This document shows, one piece after another, positions 38,126-50,842 of a stretch of 64,000 nucleotides of DNA (its first letter is position 1; each line of letters starts with the position of its first letter). The stretch spans positions 3,906,001-3,970,000 of the forward strand of contig NC_135257.1 of the NCBI RefSeq assembly GCF_964204865.1, in the 5' to 3' direction. Both the position numbers and the translations under genes were made by a program. Under the pieces are notes generated by a model that searched no databases, was not told the DNA's origin, and saw only the letters and a list, made by a program, of their open reading frames with translations. Origin of the DNA: Styela clava (lineage: Eukaryota; Chordata; Ascidiacea; Stolidobranchia; Styelidae).

Positions 38126-38426
38126 CTGATTATTTGGTTTCTGCGAGACTAACTACTTATCCTTCTTCTATGCTTTTGTGCCGGTGGATCCGTATGCATA
38201 TATTGCAAGGATGCTGTAGCAAAAGTAGAGATAACAATCCTAATATAACAGTCACGCATGTTAAATAATTCCTATAATTTTACACTGATTGTTTAAATAT
38301 GCATGTAACTGCTTTTCGTGTTGTAGTTGAACTATGTATGTCTGAAGAAGTCTGACCTCGGTCAGGCGAAACGTTACAGAAATATATTTGTGTTAGTGTG
38401 CAGCAAGACTCTTGAATCACTTAGGA
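38126..38426 (+). mobile_element. Short retroposon with hammerhead-like motif, intron 10 of copy B
   Basis: A 301-bp insertion flanked by the exact 13-bp duplication TTAATTTCTCGTG (38113-38125 and 38427-38439) and absent from copy A. Near 38341 it contains CTGAAGA, then a GTCTGACC/GGTCAGGC hairpin, then GAAAC. This has the order of a hammerhead ribozyme core (CUGANGA, stem II, GAAA). It could be a Penelope-like or SINE-like fragment; the ribozyme reading is inference because stems I and III are not clear. Confidence 0.5.
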
Positions 38427-39134
38427 TTAATTTCTCGTGTTTGGATTTTCCAGGGTGAACGTTTTTTTTTCTAATTTGTCAAGCTTCGTTTTGCACATAA
38501 AGTTTCCAGCATCTGTTCTTCGTCTGTTTTGGGAAACAGCATAGAACTTCACTCTCCCAATTATCGAATTATTAGTCGAAATTTCACACGAATGTGTCAT
38601 GCTTGATATGTCACACTGAGAACATGCGTATATCTCAACCGATCATATACCGGTATATCAGTTTTAAATTCTATATTCCCTTTGATTCAGGTGTCACCTG
38701 CAGAGCTAGAGAGTGTTATATTAAAACATCCCAAAGTCATGGATGTAGGAGTTATTGGAATTCCTGATACTTATGCAGGTGAACTTCCAAAAGCATTTGT
38801 CGTTAAGAAGGTTGATAATTTAACAAAAGACGACGTGGATTCATTTGTGAAAGGTAAGTATAAAACAAAAATGGACGACAGGAGTTTGCTGAGGTTTATC
38901 TAATTAAAATTAGTGTGAGAGATTTTCAAATCGATTCTTCAGGAGTCACATAATTTGACATATGGAAACATTACAAATTTTTCGTAATTATAAAGAACGT
39001 TTCACCATCATTCAGGCGAACTGGTTGATTACAAACAACTGAGAGGTGGAATTGAGTTTGTTCAGAAGATTCCAAAATCAGCCACGGGGAAGATTCAACG
39101 TAACAAATTGAAAAAGATGGCCGGAATTATATAA

Positions 39135-39720
39135 AATAAACGTGTAATTGTTGAAGTTTTTAGATAATTTTTATTCAAGAAAATACGATGATAAAAATAT
39201 AATCTGTTCATAGTTTCCAGACTGATTTAAGCTCATGTTTATGGCATTTGAATTCGATTGATTTTGAAAACGGAGATTCGTTGCGAACACTTGGCCTCAA
39301 ATGATGATAATATGTTTTCGATATTTCCATCAAATGACGTTGCAATAAATACATATAAAAAAGTGAAGCTGGATTTTATTACTTTAGACCCGTACGAATT
39401 CTTAGTTCTATTTTAAAATATCCGCGGATACAATGCATAACCTTCTAGCGAAGCGGACTTCATCGTCTAAAACCCAGCTTTGCCCAAATCATCAAATGCA
39501 AATTTACAACAAATTACGAAAAATCGAATAAAATGCCCTGAAATGCATTGTTACAGACAGAGGCAGTAACTGCCCCAAATATCTGCTATTAGGGAATATG
39601 CTCACGCTGGATTATGGTGAGCATAGAGAAATACCACCAAACATGTCGGTTACTCGGGCCGACTGATAGGAAGCGATCGAACCATTGGAGTTGTGAGCGC
39701 CCGCTTGTATACATTACACT
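39135..39720. other. 3' flank of copy B
   Basis: Conserved with the 3' flanks of A and C. It includes AATAAA directly after the stop (39135-39140) and a second at 39344-39349. There is no further gene. Confidence 0.45.
39344..39349 (+). promoter_or_regulatory. Candidate poly(A) signal, copy B
   Basis: AATAAA in the conserved string TTGCAATAAATAC, about 210 bp after the stop, as downstream of copy A. Confidence 0.4.
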
Positions 39721-39728
39721 GATTACAG

Positions 39729-40652
39729 CATAGCTTCTCAAAGTGCTCCGTACGGAGCCCCGGGGCTCCGCGAGAGAAACCCAGGGGATCAGCGAGCTAT
39801 TCGATTACTCTTCAAAATACTGATCTTGATCTTTTTGCGATCTTGGGATTTGTCAAACTTGATTTGTTCTTTCGCACTTGAGATTATTTTAAGCAAGATA
39901 TCGCCGTTTAAAAAATCACAATGTCTGGGCAAAATACGAACAATTGAAAAATATTTTATTGCAATCAGCTCCGTCGGTAGTTTCAGAATGAAAAAAGGTA
40001 CATCGCCGATCGCGCGCACAATTGATTGCGTGCGGCTGCGTCGGTAGTTTCGGAATGAAAAAAAAGGTACATCACGCGCACAATTCTCTGTGTTTCGATT
40101 TCGCAGTTACTGAGATGAAAACCTAACATAACATCAAATTTTGTGATTTACAATGTCTATAAAAGCGTTTTCAATCTGAAGTGAGTCTGCTGAAACCAAA
40201 CGTGTGATCTTCCATTTTAAGTTTCAATTTTAATATTTTAGAATGCCGTTTTTCAATCAATAAATTTGAGTTGTGGATTTACCTCTTTATTGATTATTAT
40301 TTTTAGCATTTCGTCGCCGATGACTATAATATGGTAACATGTTTTTCACATTGAACTCATAATTCCCCACGAGAACAAAAAAGCAATTAACGTCGTCATT
40401 GTGTAACAATACATGTATATGCCGAGGGAAATTTCTGATTTAGGGAGAACAGCTTTAGTATAAAATTTAGATTTATTTATAACTTGTGTTAACCCTATTA
40501 AAAAGGTTCAGCATTTTGAAATAGGTAAAGTACTTTTAACTTGCTCAGGAATATTAATCTGAAAGTAACAATTTTAACATTTATTTTGGGGCTCCGTGAA
40601 TAATATTCAACCTTTCAAGGGCTCCGCAACATCAAAAGTTTGAAAACCCCTG
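39729..40652. mobile_element. Non-autonomous hAT element, 924 bp
   Basis: The left end CATAGCTTCTCAAAGTG pairs loosely with the reverse of the right end TTTGAAAACCCCTG. The exact 8-bp duplication GATTACAG flanks it (39721-39728 and 40653-40660). Both ends have GGGGCTCCG subterminal repeats. It is absent after copies A and C. The overlapping frames at 39789-40047 lie on opposite strands and look non-coding. Confidence 0.8.
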
Positions 40653-40804
40653 GATTACAGGATACACCTTGTGCATATTTAATACAATCCTCGGCGTGGC
40701 AAACCAATCGTTCCATCGATCCAAAAATTTGTAACAATGATTTCACTTAAACAGCAGATTGGGATGAGATTTATTCTGGTATAATCCGTATATGGATCCA
40801 AATA

Positions 40805-40968
40805 CGTATTTTATGGACCATAAGGCGCATTGGATTGAAAAGTTGACGGCGGTTTGTTTATGAAATTATAGTACCGTACTGGTTTTGCGGTAACACAATA
40901 AAGCATAAGGCACTACCTGATCCATACATTCGGCGCACTGGCGCACAATCGATTACAATAAAAATACG
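40805..40968. mobile_element. Pogo/Tc1-like MITE, internally deleted
   Basis: Starts TA|CGTATTTTATGGACC and ends AAAATACG, with GGCGCA blocks, and is shorter than the copy at 53949. Confidence 0.6.
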
Positions 40969-42240
40969 GTACATGCCCATCGTTAGTTGCATTCTGTGAA
41001 CAATTTATTATTGAGCAACATGTTTAGAAAAAAATTAGTTTAAAAAAATATAAATTGAGGTTAATATTATAAAATAGATATGTAGAGCTTGTTACCAGCA
41101 AATGCTCGTGGGTGTGCACTTTGAAATCCGAATAAACATTTATCCGCCAGGGAAACGCGAATTAACAGAGTCGTTTGAACAAGAATCAACTGGGTTCACG
41201 TTACTTACGTTCGACCTTTCACATTTTCAGCGACAAATCCCATGATGAAAAAAAAATTATTTTATTGGCAAAAATCACCAGTAGAAGCGTTCAAAAATAA
41301 GTTCTCGTTAGACGTTAAGATTTTTTGAGCTTTTCTGGTCTGATTTTGTGATAAGATTCCTCGAAAAAACATACTTATAATCATTAGAAAGTAAAGTATA
41401 ATCCCAATATTCTTTCGCACATTTCTTAACCATTTAGTTGCTTATCCATATTTCAGATCTTCGTCGTCCCATACGCGTATCAAACAATAGTTTCTTTATT
41501 AATTTTTTCAAACTACATTTCTTTGATACTGGATAATTTGATGTTATGGTATGTGTATATCCTAATTAGCTAATACATATAATTAGTAGTATAATACAAG
41601 TTATCGCTTACTCACTATACAAATTTACCAGACACCAAGCTTTAATAATTCACGTATAGTTACATAAAGCAAATAAAGTTGAAAGTTGGACAAGGCCTAA
41701 GCAAACAAATAGAGTTTATTACCGGGTCACGCGATCTACCGTTGACAGGGTTTATGTCAAAAAAAAGTTGCTTCATCACTGGCTTGTAGTGAAACGCGAT
41801 GATGATGTGTGAGTTTTCGAAATCTCTGTAATAATGAATATCCATGAAATATTGAGGATTGCGGCTATGAAATAATAGTGTGGGTGTATTTGGCTAAATT
41901 AAGCTGCAATTCACTTTACGTTACGAATTTAATCTGCAGCATGCATTTCGCAACTATGTAAACTCTTTGAAATTTATGTAAACCAGTATATATAAGAGTA
42001 TGCCACGAATGAGGTTTTTGATGTATGGCATTAGTGACCAGTAGTTTTTTATTCAGCGAAATATTGAATACTGGCGAAGAATTGCATTGGGATAACGAGA
42101 CATACAAAAATTACAGCCTATTTCCAGCGCTGGATTATAAAATGAATGCGCCCCGATTGTATTACAATTTGGGATATTTTCCTTTTAAAGTTTGCCGTTT
42201 GTAAATGTCACTGATTTTGACTGCATTGGTTTTCAAAATT
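40969..42240. other. Interval upstream of copy C
   Basis: Diverged copy of the pre-gene repeat block also found at 9.1-9.5, 17.8-18.25, 30.2-30.6 and 54.3-54.9 kb. There is no convincing gene; the minus frames at 41660-42107 lie in this repeat. Confidence 0.5.
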
Positions 42241-42360
42241 AAAGTTAATCGAGGCTAAAGGAATTTCCTGATCTTTTTGACAGAGTTAGAACGAACATTT
42301 AAGGGTACTTTTCACTAGTTATTTGCTCGATTCGCAATAGAATTGTAAATTAGGTTCATT
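42241..42360 (+). promoter_or_regulatory. Conserved 5' flank of copy C
   Basis: Shares GGGTACTTTTCAC and ATTGTAAATTAGGTTCATT with copies A, B and D directly before the ATG. Confidence 0.4.
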
Positions 42361-45300
42361 ATGCCGTTCAGAAGTCAATTACCAGATGTACAACTTTCAG
42401 AAAAATCATTATCACAATTTATTTTTCACGAAATAAAAGATCTCGGAGATAAAATTGCATTGGTAAGTAAGATTTATTGAGGAAATATTAAAATTGCAAA
42501 ACAATTGCTAAAATTATGATGAGCATTTGTATAAGTTATTGAAGACAGTTGTTGTTGTTTAATTTACAGATGATTTAGTGACATTGATTAAACGATAATT
42601 GGTTTACAATTGTATCACGACAAATTGTCTACATCCATTCACAGAGTAATTCATTCACGTCTATCGGGATCATTAAATTTGTGGTTGATAACTCGACATG
42701 TGCGTCGGTATTAATTTTTCACGATCGATAATAAAGGAAATCGTTTCAGACAACTCTGAAAAAGCTGAATGTGCACTGGAAGCCAGATAGAGTTTAGAAT
42801 TTAATGAAGTATAAAGTACAAAATTCAACCCTTCATAAAGTCGACATCCATAACACACCAATCATAAAATTTATTCAAAATATATATGTATGGCCGCTCG
42901 TGCATAATATTCTAAAATACTTAATCTTATCGAGCATGTGATGAAGTCTTGAGATATAGAAATGTATGCACATTTCATACCTAATTTCTTGAAGGTCTAA
43001 GATTATTTCGTTAAAGTGACACATGTTTTCGCAAGTTTATGTATTTTCACATTTAGCCACCTCGAAGGAAAGGCAAGCAAAATTTCACCTGATTATTAAT
43101 GTGTGATCCGCATATGTATAATATTATGGCAATAGTATGAGCATTTACGTGTGTCGTATTGTAATAATATTAACGACATTTACAGTGAACTTGGCCGAAA
43201 AAAATCCATTTGTAAGTATTTGGCGGATATGTGAGGAGGTTGGTGTTTATGAGTGCTGTCATGTATAGTGCTCGATAATGTGAGGCACGGCACTGAACAT
43301 CAAACGCAATTTTATTCAGGTTGACAATTCAATCGATGGAAAGTCGTTAACATTCAAGCAAGTCTATGACCAATCAAGAAACTGTGCTGGGTATTTACAC
43401 AAAGCGGGACTTGGCAAAGGTGATGTTGTTGGCCTTTGCTCTCCTTCTTCACTCGAGTTCGCACTGGCAATGTTGGGTATCCTTGCATGTGGCGGTGTTG
43501 TTAGTCCCTGTAACCCTGCGTATAGTGTGGGTGAGTATTTGGTGCTCCAAAATTGACCCGATTCCAGATTTATCTCCCATCCGTTATTTATGTAGAAGAT
43601 AAACCACTGCGTACTGGCATATCCTTGTCTAAATAAAACTCAGATTTCACACTCGTTTATCATTTTCCAGGATTAGTTCTCGTGAGCCCGCGACCTCGCT
43701 CTAAAAAATCTTACATAAAAATGTCACACTGCCATATTTAGAGCACACGTTCCTACCTACACAAGCAAAATATCATTTTGTACTTTATCCTTTTAACGAA
43801 CTGAGTTCTGGGGCTCTTCAAAATTTCAATGTTCAACTACTCGTCGAAATTAATTAAATTAATATCACTTCATCTGAATATTACATCTTCCGCCTAAGAA
43901 TTATATCTATCCTAACATAACATATAGCATGAATTCACTTCATATGTGTACTTTAAATTTTGGGCCGACCCCCTTATTGAAAATTTTCCATATTTGGAAA
44001 CCGTTTGTCAAATATTCCTAAACCTTGGTCACTAATTACATATAAATCTCACTTTTATAGCCACTCGGCGACGTCTGCCGATCGCCAACCCTCGCGACGA
44101 CAAAATCTCACCAAAGTATTGAAAACGTACTCTGCTGATCCTTAAAATATAAAAAAAACGATATATTTGAAAGAATCCCAGCTCATTAAAAAATGTACCC
44201 ACTGTCCATCTTACCCTATATATTTTCGCAGCTGACAACCATGAGCATAACCCATGAAAAGTATCATGAAATATTTTCTAATTAAGCGGTAAAATGTTAT
44301 TGGCTTGCACTATTACACAAATCCCAATCATAACAACGAAAGAGCTCACGGGAATGAGTAAGGTTCATAAAATTTTATTTAGCACGTGAGAAACATATGT
44401 ATACAAAATAGCAGAGCAGTCATCACATTGTGGGGACACAATGATTCTTCAATAAGCACCGGGGGAAAATATCAGCAACTTTGGTTTTTGGTATTTCTGT
44501 CTCTACAAGAGCTGACAGACCGGCTTCAAATTTTTCACCTGGCAATACCATAACTTCTGTCTGTATGGCTTTTCGACTGTCTGGGGAGCCCTTGAAAGAG
44601 GCAAGATATCTTCGAATGATTCATCTTACAACTTATACTGTCTGGTTTTCTGCTTTAGCCCTACCTGAAAAATTTCTTGGAAAATCACTTCTCCGAAAGC
44701 TACCTGAATTCCCCAACGAAGTTTTACCAAAACTTGCCAAAGAGTACCAAGGCTCGCCTGACGCAGTTGTTACACTTCCCACCTCTGTTTTATCAACATC
44801 GTAAATCTTTCTGGGATGATCAAAACGACAGAGGTCCTTCATGACATTTTTCAACCTGTCATAATACAACTGGACGGTTGGTTTGTTAAGGTTTTCCCTC
44901 TCCATGGAATGCCTCTGAGGTTTTCTTATGTAAGGTTGCCGAGATCTGAATTCAGCCCATCAATCTTTTCCGGCCATTCTCTGTGAAATTCTCTTGAAAA
45001 ATTTGTTCTTTATGCCATTGCGAACAGCAAACGTGTATGCCACTTACTGTTAATGAAAATCCTCTCTTTTTAAACTCAAAAATAAGTTTAACAAGATTCT
45101 CCTCGGTTTTTCTTGGAAATATGGAACTAGGGTCGAGATGTTTCCATGTCATTGCCTTCTTAACAGGTCGAAACACGTGTCTGCGTTAAGTTGTTCTTGG
45201 AACGTTGTGAGTACGTGCTACACTCTTTAATTTCACCCCTTTCTGCTAGATAGATTTTATTTTGAAAACCCCATAATACACCCAAATTATAAATGAAGAC

Positions 45301-48300
45301 TTCTGGAGAGCGAGCGAAATCTTCAAAAAAAGTTTAAAACATGAGAAATATTATGTGCCCGCCCACCATCACACACACAAATGAGTTACAAAAAAAAACT
45401 AGTTAAACGAGACTTGTGGCAGAAATAAACGAAAAAACATACGTGAATGTATTGAACTTTCGGTCTGTTCTACATTTGAAGCACTCAAGCTAATACAGTA
45501 ATAATGATTTATATAATCCTGTACGGTGTATATATCTGTATAGACCAAATTTAAATGTCTTGCATTTTTTGTAATTTTCTAGTTATCTTTCATTGTAGAC
45601 GTGTGCAGTTTTAAATATAAAATATTTTTTATATACTTTTTGATATTTTTATCATGATAAACATGGTCAAGATTTTTGATAATCGTTCATTGAGTGGCAG
45701 CTTTCTGAATCGCGTTGTTTGCTTCGCTGTTAGAAGATTGTAACGCCATAAGCATAGATAATAAATTGGACTTGGACATTGCCACGCAAAGGGAACCGGA
45801 TTAAAATAAATTAAAAACTCATTTCGCTGGCTGAACATCATTCAAAGTTAGCACTTCTCCGCGGGCCGCACAATTTTCCCTTGCGAGCCGCACTTCGCAC
45901 ACCCCTGGTATAGATGAAAGACGGCCAATGTCAAACGCTTACATTACCGGTACCATAGGCCAGGGCCACTCAACTGGCGGACCGCGGTCCGAATCCGGAC
46001 CATTCGAGTATATGATTCGGACCGCACCTAATTCTTTATTTTGATCATTAGCCCCACTTTTAAAGTTTCATTTTATAAAATTACTTTTATTGTTTTGAAT
46101 ATATATGAAAAAAACTATAACACCACAATAAACAATCTTGATTAGCTGGTAATCATTAGCTGGTCGAAGAAGTGCGCGTTTACAGATGCCGAAATATAAT
46201 TTCTGGAAATACAGGACCCAAATAATTTTTAAATTTTGTATGCGGATGTTCGGTAAAAATAGTTGAGTAGCCCCGCCCTAGGCGACATTAAGGCTACAGT
46301 CAGCGCGCATATTTCACAGGTTGGCAGAATGTCATGGTCTAGGTGTAGTGACGTCAGCGGCAACACCACGCCCATTAAAAGTTTGATGTAGATAGACCAT
46401 GTTTATCGTCATAAAAACACGGAGGAATATCTAAAAATCACTCTATATATAAAACTGCCCACGTTTACAACGAAAGATAACTAGAAAATTATGAAAAAAA
46501 ATGCAAATTTCTGTTCTGGTGATCACATTCCACATAAGAACCAATGTTAAAATTGTTTTGTTTATGCCGCTTTTATTTTTGCGCGTAGGATGGGTTTTGA
46601 ATGACTAAGGTCTATAGATACACATCTGTTTGAAACAATCCTTCTTCACATTAGACACAATCGATGGTTTTTGATAATTATAACATATATAAGTTTGAAA
46701 AATAACTTTACCCACAAACCTTCGACTCAGTATGGTTGTACAAATGTTTTTGATTTTCTATCAATAGCGAAAATTTCAATTTCTTCTAAAAACTAAATGA
46801 ATGAACCATATTAAACTACCATTATAAACGTTTCTGTTTTGGAACATTACAAAAAAATACATTTTACAGGAGAAATATTACAACAGTTCCAAATAACAAA
46901 GCCCAAGATGGTGTTTGTACACGAAGACTGCTTGAATACAATGAAGGAAGTCCAGAGAAAAATTGATTCGTTAGAGGTAGCATTTATCAGATAGAAACGT
47001 AAATTTGCTCATTTCATTTTTTCATACCTGATTAATTTCTTATAAAAGTTTATATCATGTTCAATATTCTACTTTTAAGAAATTGTTTGTCATTGGAGAA
47101 AGCAGCGAGTTCGTTACAATGAGTGAGATGGTTGGTGACAAACATAGTGAAGGTTTGCTTATATACAAAAAATTTACTCATAACTTCCATCATTTTTATC
47201 TAATGTAGTAAACCATTCGTATGACATTTTCAATCATAATACTATCCATATGTGATATTTCTTGCTCCAGAATTCCCAAAGCACATTGCTATCAACGCTG
47301 ACGAAGATTTAGCTATATTGCCGTATTCCAGCGGAACGACGGGATTACCAAAGAGTGTTATGCTAAGTCACAGGAACTTGACATCCTCTATCATGATTTT
47401 TCGGTGAGCTTTTTCTCATAAGCAGGTAATTCCAGCATGATGGAAACACTTTAAGTTCATGAAACTAATTTAGACTTCGATATAATGTCAAATATATTAT
47501 TTCAGTGACCGTGTACCACATGAAACCTCAGACATTTCATACTCGGACCGTCCAATGTATCATGCGAGTGGATACGGGATGTTAATTACGTCACTAACAA
47601 CTGGACGAAAGTTGGTTTTTGAAAAAAACTTTGATACGAAGACCATGTTACGAGCGATTGAAAAATATGGGGTAACACATCGGTAGAAATATAAGGGATT
47701 CTAACTAAAGATTTTTTCCAGTCCTTTTCATTTGTATCCTGTTGTTGTTGGATAGAAAGTTATGGGTGGGCACTAATATAATAAACAAACTATTTGTTTT
47801 TAGGAGTTCGACAGTGGGTTAATTGAGTTTATCCAGCCCACGTCGTCTACAATACGAGTCCTGGAAATTATATTTAGTACATTAGATACTCACCCACTTA
47901 TTGAATCTGTTCTACCATCATTTCGTGGTTTTAGATCACCCAACTTGGGACGGTACCATCAATCTTAATCCAACTAGTTAACGATGATATCACCGCAAAT
48001 TACGATGTTACCAGTCTTAAACAAGTAGCATGTGGAGGAGCAGCTCTTTCTCAGGACATATTGGGGAAAATAGCAAAAAAGTTTGATGTTTTCATAAAAC
48101 CAGGTACATTTTAGATTATACAGAAAGTGAATTTTTAAACGCAAAGTTTCTGATATACAATGCAGTGATGTACCATAATACAATAGATTAAAATAGGCTG
48201 GTCTGTGCCAGATCCAAAAAGCCACAATTTTGCTACACTAATTTGGTGTAATACATATATATATGCGTACAGGCCGTCACCCATCCGTTTAAACATCTTT

Positions 48301-50842
48301 GAAAAAAGTTCCATAATTATCAACCCCAATAGAAGGAAAACTAGAAAAATAGAAGGAATTAATCTAAAAAGTGACTGTTAAACGAGATAAAAAAAACATG
48401 ATTTCTCACTTGTATTTATCAAGCGTATGCAATGACAGAATGTCTTATGATCGCCTATCATTTTGGAGAGGGAAGTTTATTTGACGGCGTTGGAAAAATT
48501 TGCCCAAATATGAAGGTCAAGGTAAGTTAGGGTTGCCAACCGTCCTTTATTTCAAAAGACAATTCTTTATTTAAGCTTTTCGGTCCTTGTCCTTTTTAGC
48601 ATTTAGAAAATATGCTAATTGTCTTTTATTCTTTCCAACGACGTTATAGTTATAGTAATGCGGCCCACCAGGCATTTTTTTGGGGCCCGCGTCATGATTG
48701 GGATTTTTCCACAAAAAACTAAAATAGCACGATGTCAACTTTTAGTAAGTTTTATTGTGTCATTTATCATCAAGAGTCCGGTCCGACAAAATGTAAAACG
48801 TGAAGCAAAAATTTCCCACTGTTATTCCACTTTACCACGTTCATGTTTTATTCTATTGTTACAATTCAATAATGAATACAATAATTTCATTCCGCATGTT
48901 CATTGTGACGAAATAAACGAGTTTCGGTCCGTTCATTATGCCCGAAAAAAGGTTTGCGAAGCTAATTGCACATTCACGTTGCATACCTGCGATGTTTGAC
49001 AGTTCTTATATTTGCGAGCATTTTTTTCAACTATGAAAGTTAGCCCTCCGCACACGACTAACGGACGAGCATTTGCTGTCTTAAGACTAGCAAACCAACG
49101 CAAAATGAGGCCAAACATCGAAACCAAATATAATCTAGCACTAGTAAATGAATATGTTTCATGTCTCGTTTGCTGTAAGATTCAAGTGTAATTTCAACAC
49201 AATACATTCAGATACTCATTTTTGTACCTTGGTTTGCGGCCCGCGTGGCCAATAAATTTCAAAAAGTGTCCCGCGACATTTTTGAGTTGGAGACCCCTGG
49301 ACTCTAATGTAACATAATATCACCATTAGCCTGTAGTAGCAGCCGTTGAAAGGAAAATTAATCCTTCAAAAAATAATTATAAAAATAATATATATGGCCC
49401 TGTTCAGATGTATATATATATATGTTATACATTCATAAACAGCGTAAAATCATTTCAATTCTCTGTTAAAATATTCAAATTTTCGCATCAAGATAATTGA
49501 TCTGCTAACGGGAAAGGAGCTTCCTGAAAATGAGACTGGAGAAATTCTGGCACACGGACCTCAGGTATATAGAGTAATAGGTTTGTTTGTTATTTGTTTC
49601 GAGTATCGAAGGTAAGATGTAGAACTTTTGTTGTTAGTAGCCAGTTTAATATTGGTCACTTGACATAGAAGGTTTTCTTTTTAATATTAAAATCGTCTTT
49701 CAAAATGGTTAAAAGATGTTTGCCCATTACAGCTTATAAAAATCCGTTGAGTCATATTATGACAAGTTTGATTGTAATTTAGTAAATACTTTAGTTAATT
49801 TAGTGATACTTGTTATCGCTGAAAATAACACTGAATTGTACCGGGCAAGCTTTTCCTTTTATGCTGAGAACTTTATTTAAAGATAAATGCTACCAAGTTA
49901 TGATAGCATCTAATTTTCTAACATTACAATTAAATTTATATGAATTAAAATCCACATGAAAAAAAACATTTTTATTTCAAGTTGTCGCTTATTGGAAGGA
50001 TGATAAGTTATGGTACAAATAGCAATGCAACCCAAGTAGCTTTCTGAATTTATGTTTCGCTTAGAAAAAGTTGTTCATATACAGTCTTCAAGTTTAAAAC
50101 TAAATAGTGAGGCGGTGCTCTTTGCAGGTCATGAAAGGATACATGGGGAACCCAGATGCAACAGCACAAACTATTACGAAAGATGGATGGATGCACACCG
50201 GTGATATCGGATATGTTGATCATGATGGAATATTGTATATAATTGATCGCATCAAAGAAGTCATCAAGTACAAAAGCTTTCAGGTATAGGTATATTGTGA
50301 GAACGGCTGTCTATTTTCTAGTTTCAGTTTTGCCAAAAATGAAAAGGCAATTGGATAAAAGCGCTAATGCTTATGCCAGGACTGAAGTGGTTCTACAGTC
50401 TCAAAAAATATGTATGTTTTTATGCAAGATTGTCTTAAATTGTCGTGTTTGAACAAGTTTTGATTTCTATGTTCCGTTTGATTCAGGTGTCACCTGCAGA
50501 GCTAGAGAGTGTTATATTGAAACATCCCAAAGTCGAGGATGTAGGAGTTATTGGAATTCCTGATACTTATGCAGGTGAACTTCCAAAAGCATTTGTCGTG
50601 AAGAAGGTTGATAATCTAACCAAAGACGACGTGGATTTCTTTGTGAAAGGTAGGAGTCACATAATTTGACATATGGAAACATTACAAAGTTTTCGTAATT
50701 ATAAAGAAAGTTTCATCATTCAGGCGAACTGGTTGATTACAAACAACTGAGAGGTGGAATTGAGTTTGTTAAGAAGATTCCAAAATCAGCCACAGGGAAG
50801 ATTCAACGTATTGAATTGAAAAAAATGGCCGGAACTAAATAA
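42361..50842 (+). CDS. 4-coumarate:CoA ligase/luciferase-like acyl-CoA synthetase, copy C (12 exons)
   Basis: Exons: 42361-42462, 43320-43530, 46870-46976, 47080-47152, 47271-47403, 47506-47671, 47935-48103, 48424-48521, 49493-49564, 50128-50283, 50487-50649, 50724-50842. The joined frame is open for 522 aa with GT-AG introns. It has the AMP-binding loop [24 protein letters not shown], the hinge IDRIKEVIK and the lysine motif [10 protein letters not shown]. The motif before the second nucleotide-binding segment is AYAMTE rather than YGxTE, as in copy E; this may alter the acyl pocket, which is inference. Intron 2 is 3.3 kb because of pogo-like and hAT insertions, and intron 8 also holds repeat DNA. 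Exon 10 to the stop is very close to copy A, while exons 1-8 are more diverged, suggesting gene conversion of the 3' part. Confidence 0.87.
44481..45176 (-). mobile_element. Degenerate pogo/Tigger-like transposase fragment in intron 2 of copy C
   Basis: Two broken minus-strand frames follow each other. The upstream one (45176-44952) has [20 protein letters not shown], resembling the helix-turn-helix region of pogo/Tigger transposases. The next (44905-44633) has [16 protein letters not shown] and then [12 protein letters not shown], matching the IYNVDETG motif with the first catalytic Asp; the expected ETG reads KTE. The rest of the DDE domain is unreadable. It is a dead remnant. Confidence 0.65.
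45845..45909. mobile_element. hAT-like right end, solitary
   Basis: Ends CGCACACCCCTG with GCGGGCCGC and GCGAGCCGC subterminal blocks, as in hAT elements. No partner left end was found. Confidence 0.45.
45961..46275. mobile_element. Non-autonomous hAT element, 315 bp
   Basis: The left end CAGGGCCACTCAACT and the reverse of the right end CGGGGCTACTCAACT match at 13 of 15 positions. The flanking octamers CCATAGGC and CCCTAGGC differ at one base. It contains GGACCGCGGTCC, a subterminal palindrome. It lies in intron 2 of copy C. Confidence 0.7.
48530..49299. mobile_element. hAT-like repeat DNA in intron 8 of copy C
   Basis: The right end GAGACCCCTG (to 49299) and GCGGCCCGCG subterminal blocks at about 48661-48692 and 49236-49246 are hAT-like. 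A separate GGGTTGCCAACCGTCC end starts near 48529. I could not pair the ends with a clear target duplication. Frames inside (48619-49127) overlap on both strands and look non-coding. Confidence 0.45.

Larger units (their letters stand above)
30950..39134 (+). pseudogene. 4CL/luciferase-like acyl-CoA synthetase copy B, exon 7 disrupted
   Basis: Exons: 30950-31051, 31817-32027, 32779-32885, 33014-33086, 33193-33325, 33516-33681, 33972-35060 (interrupted), 35387-35484, 37097-37168, 37734-37889, 38691-38853, 39016-39134. Apart from exon 7 every exon is open and the same length as in copy A, and the AMP-binding loop, [14 protein letters not shown] and [10 protein letters not shown] are all present. 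Exon 7 holds a 916-bp piggyBac-like insertion at a TTAA; the frame meets a TAA about 30 codons into it. Without the element exon 7 is exactly 169 nt and open. So loss of function is recent, or the element might be removed at RNA level. The acceptor of exon 4 is TTTAAG rather than TTTCAG. Introns hold further insertions at 36057 and 38126. Confidence 0.8.
26279..39690 (+). repeat. Segmental duplication unit 2 (P3 plus copy B)
   Basis: Partner of 13660-25020. The 5' edge is sharp: it abuts the Gypsy remnant within exon 10. Introns as well as exons are preserved, so the duplication was at DNA level. Confidence 0.8.

Noticed and set aside
39789-40047. Two overlapping 73-76 codon frames on opposite strands
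   Set aside because: Both are inside a non-autonomous hAT element and lack recognisable domains.
44481-44804. 107-codon plus-strand frame in intron 2 of copy C
   Set aside because: It is antisense to the pogo/Tigger-like remnant, which has recognisable motifs; the plus frame has none.
48619-48999. 126-codon frame in intron 8 of copy C
   Set aside because: It lies in hAT-like repeat DNA, overlaps an opposite-strand frame and has no known domain.
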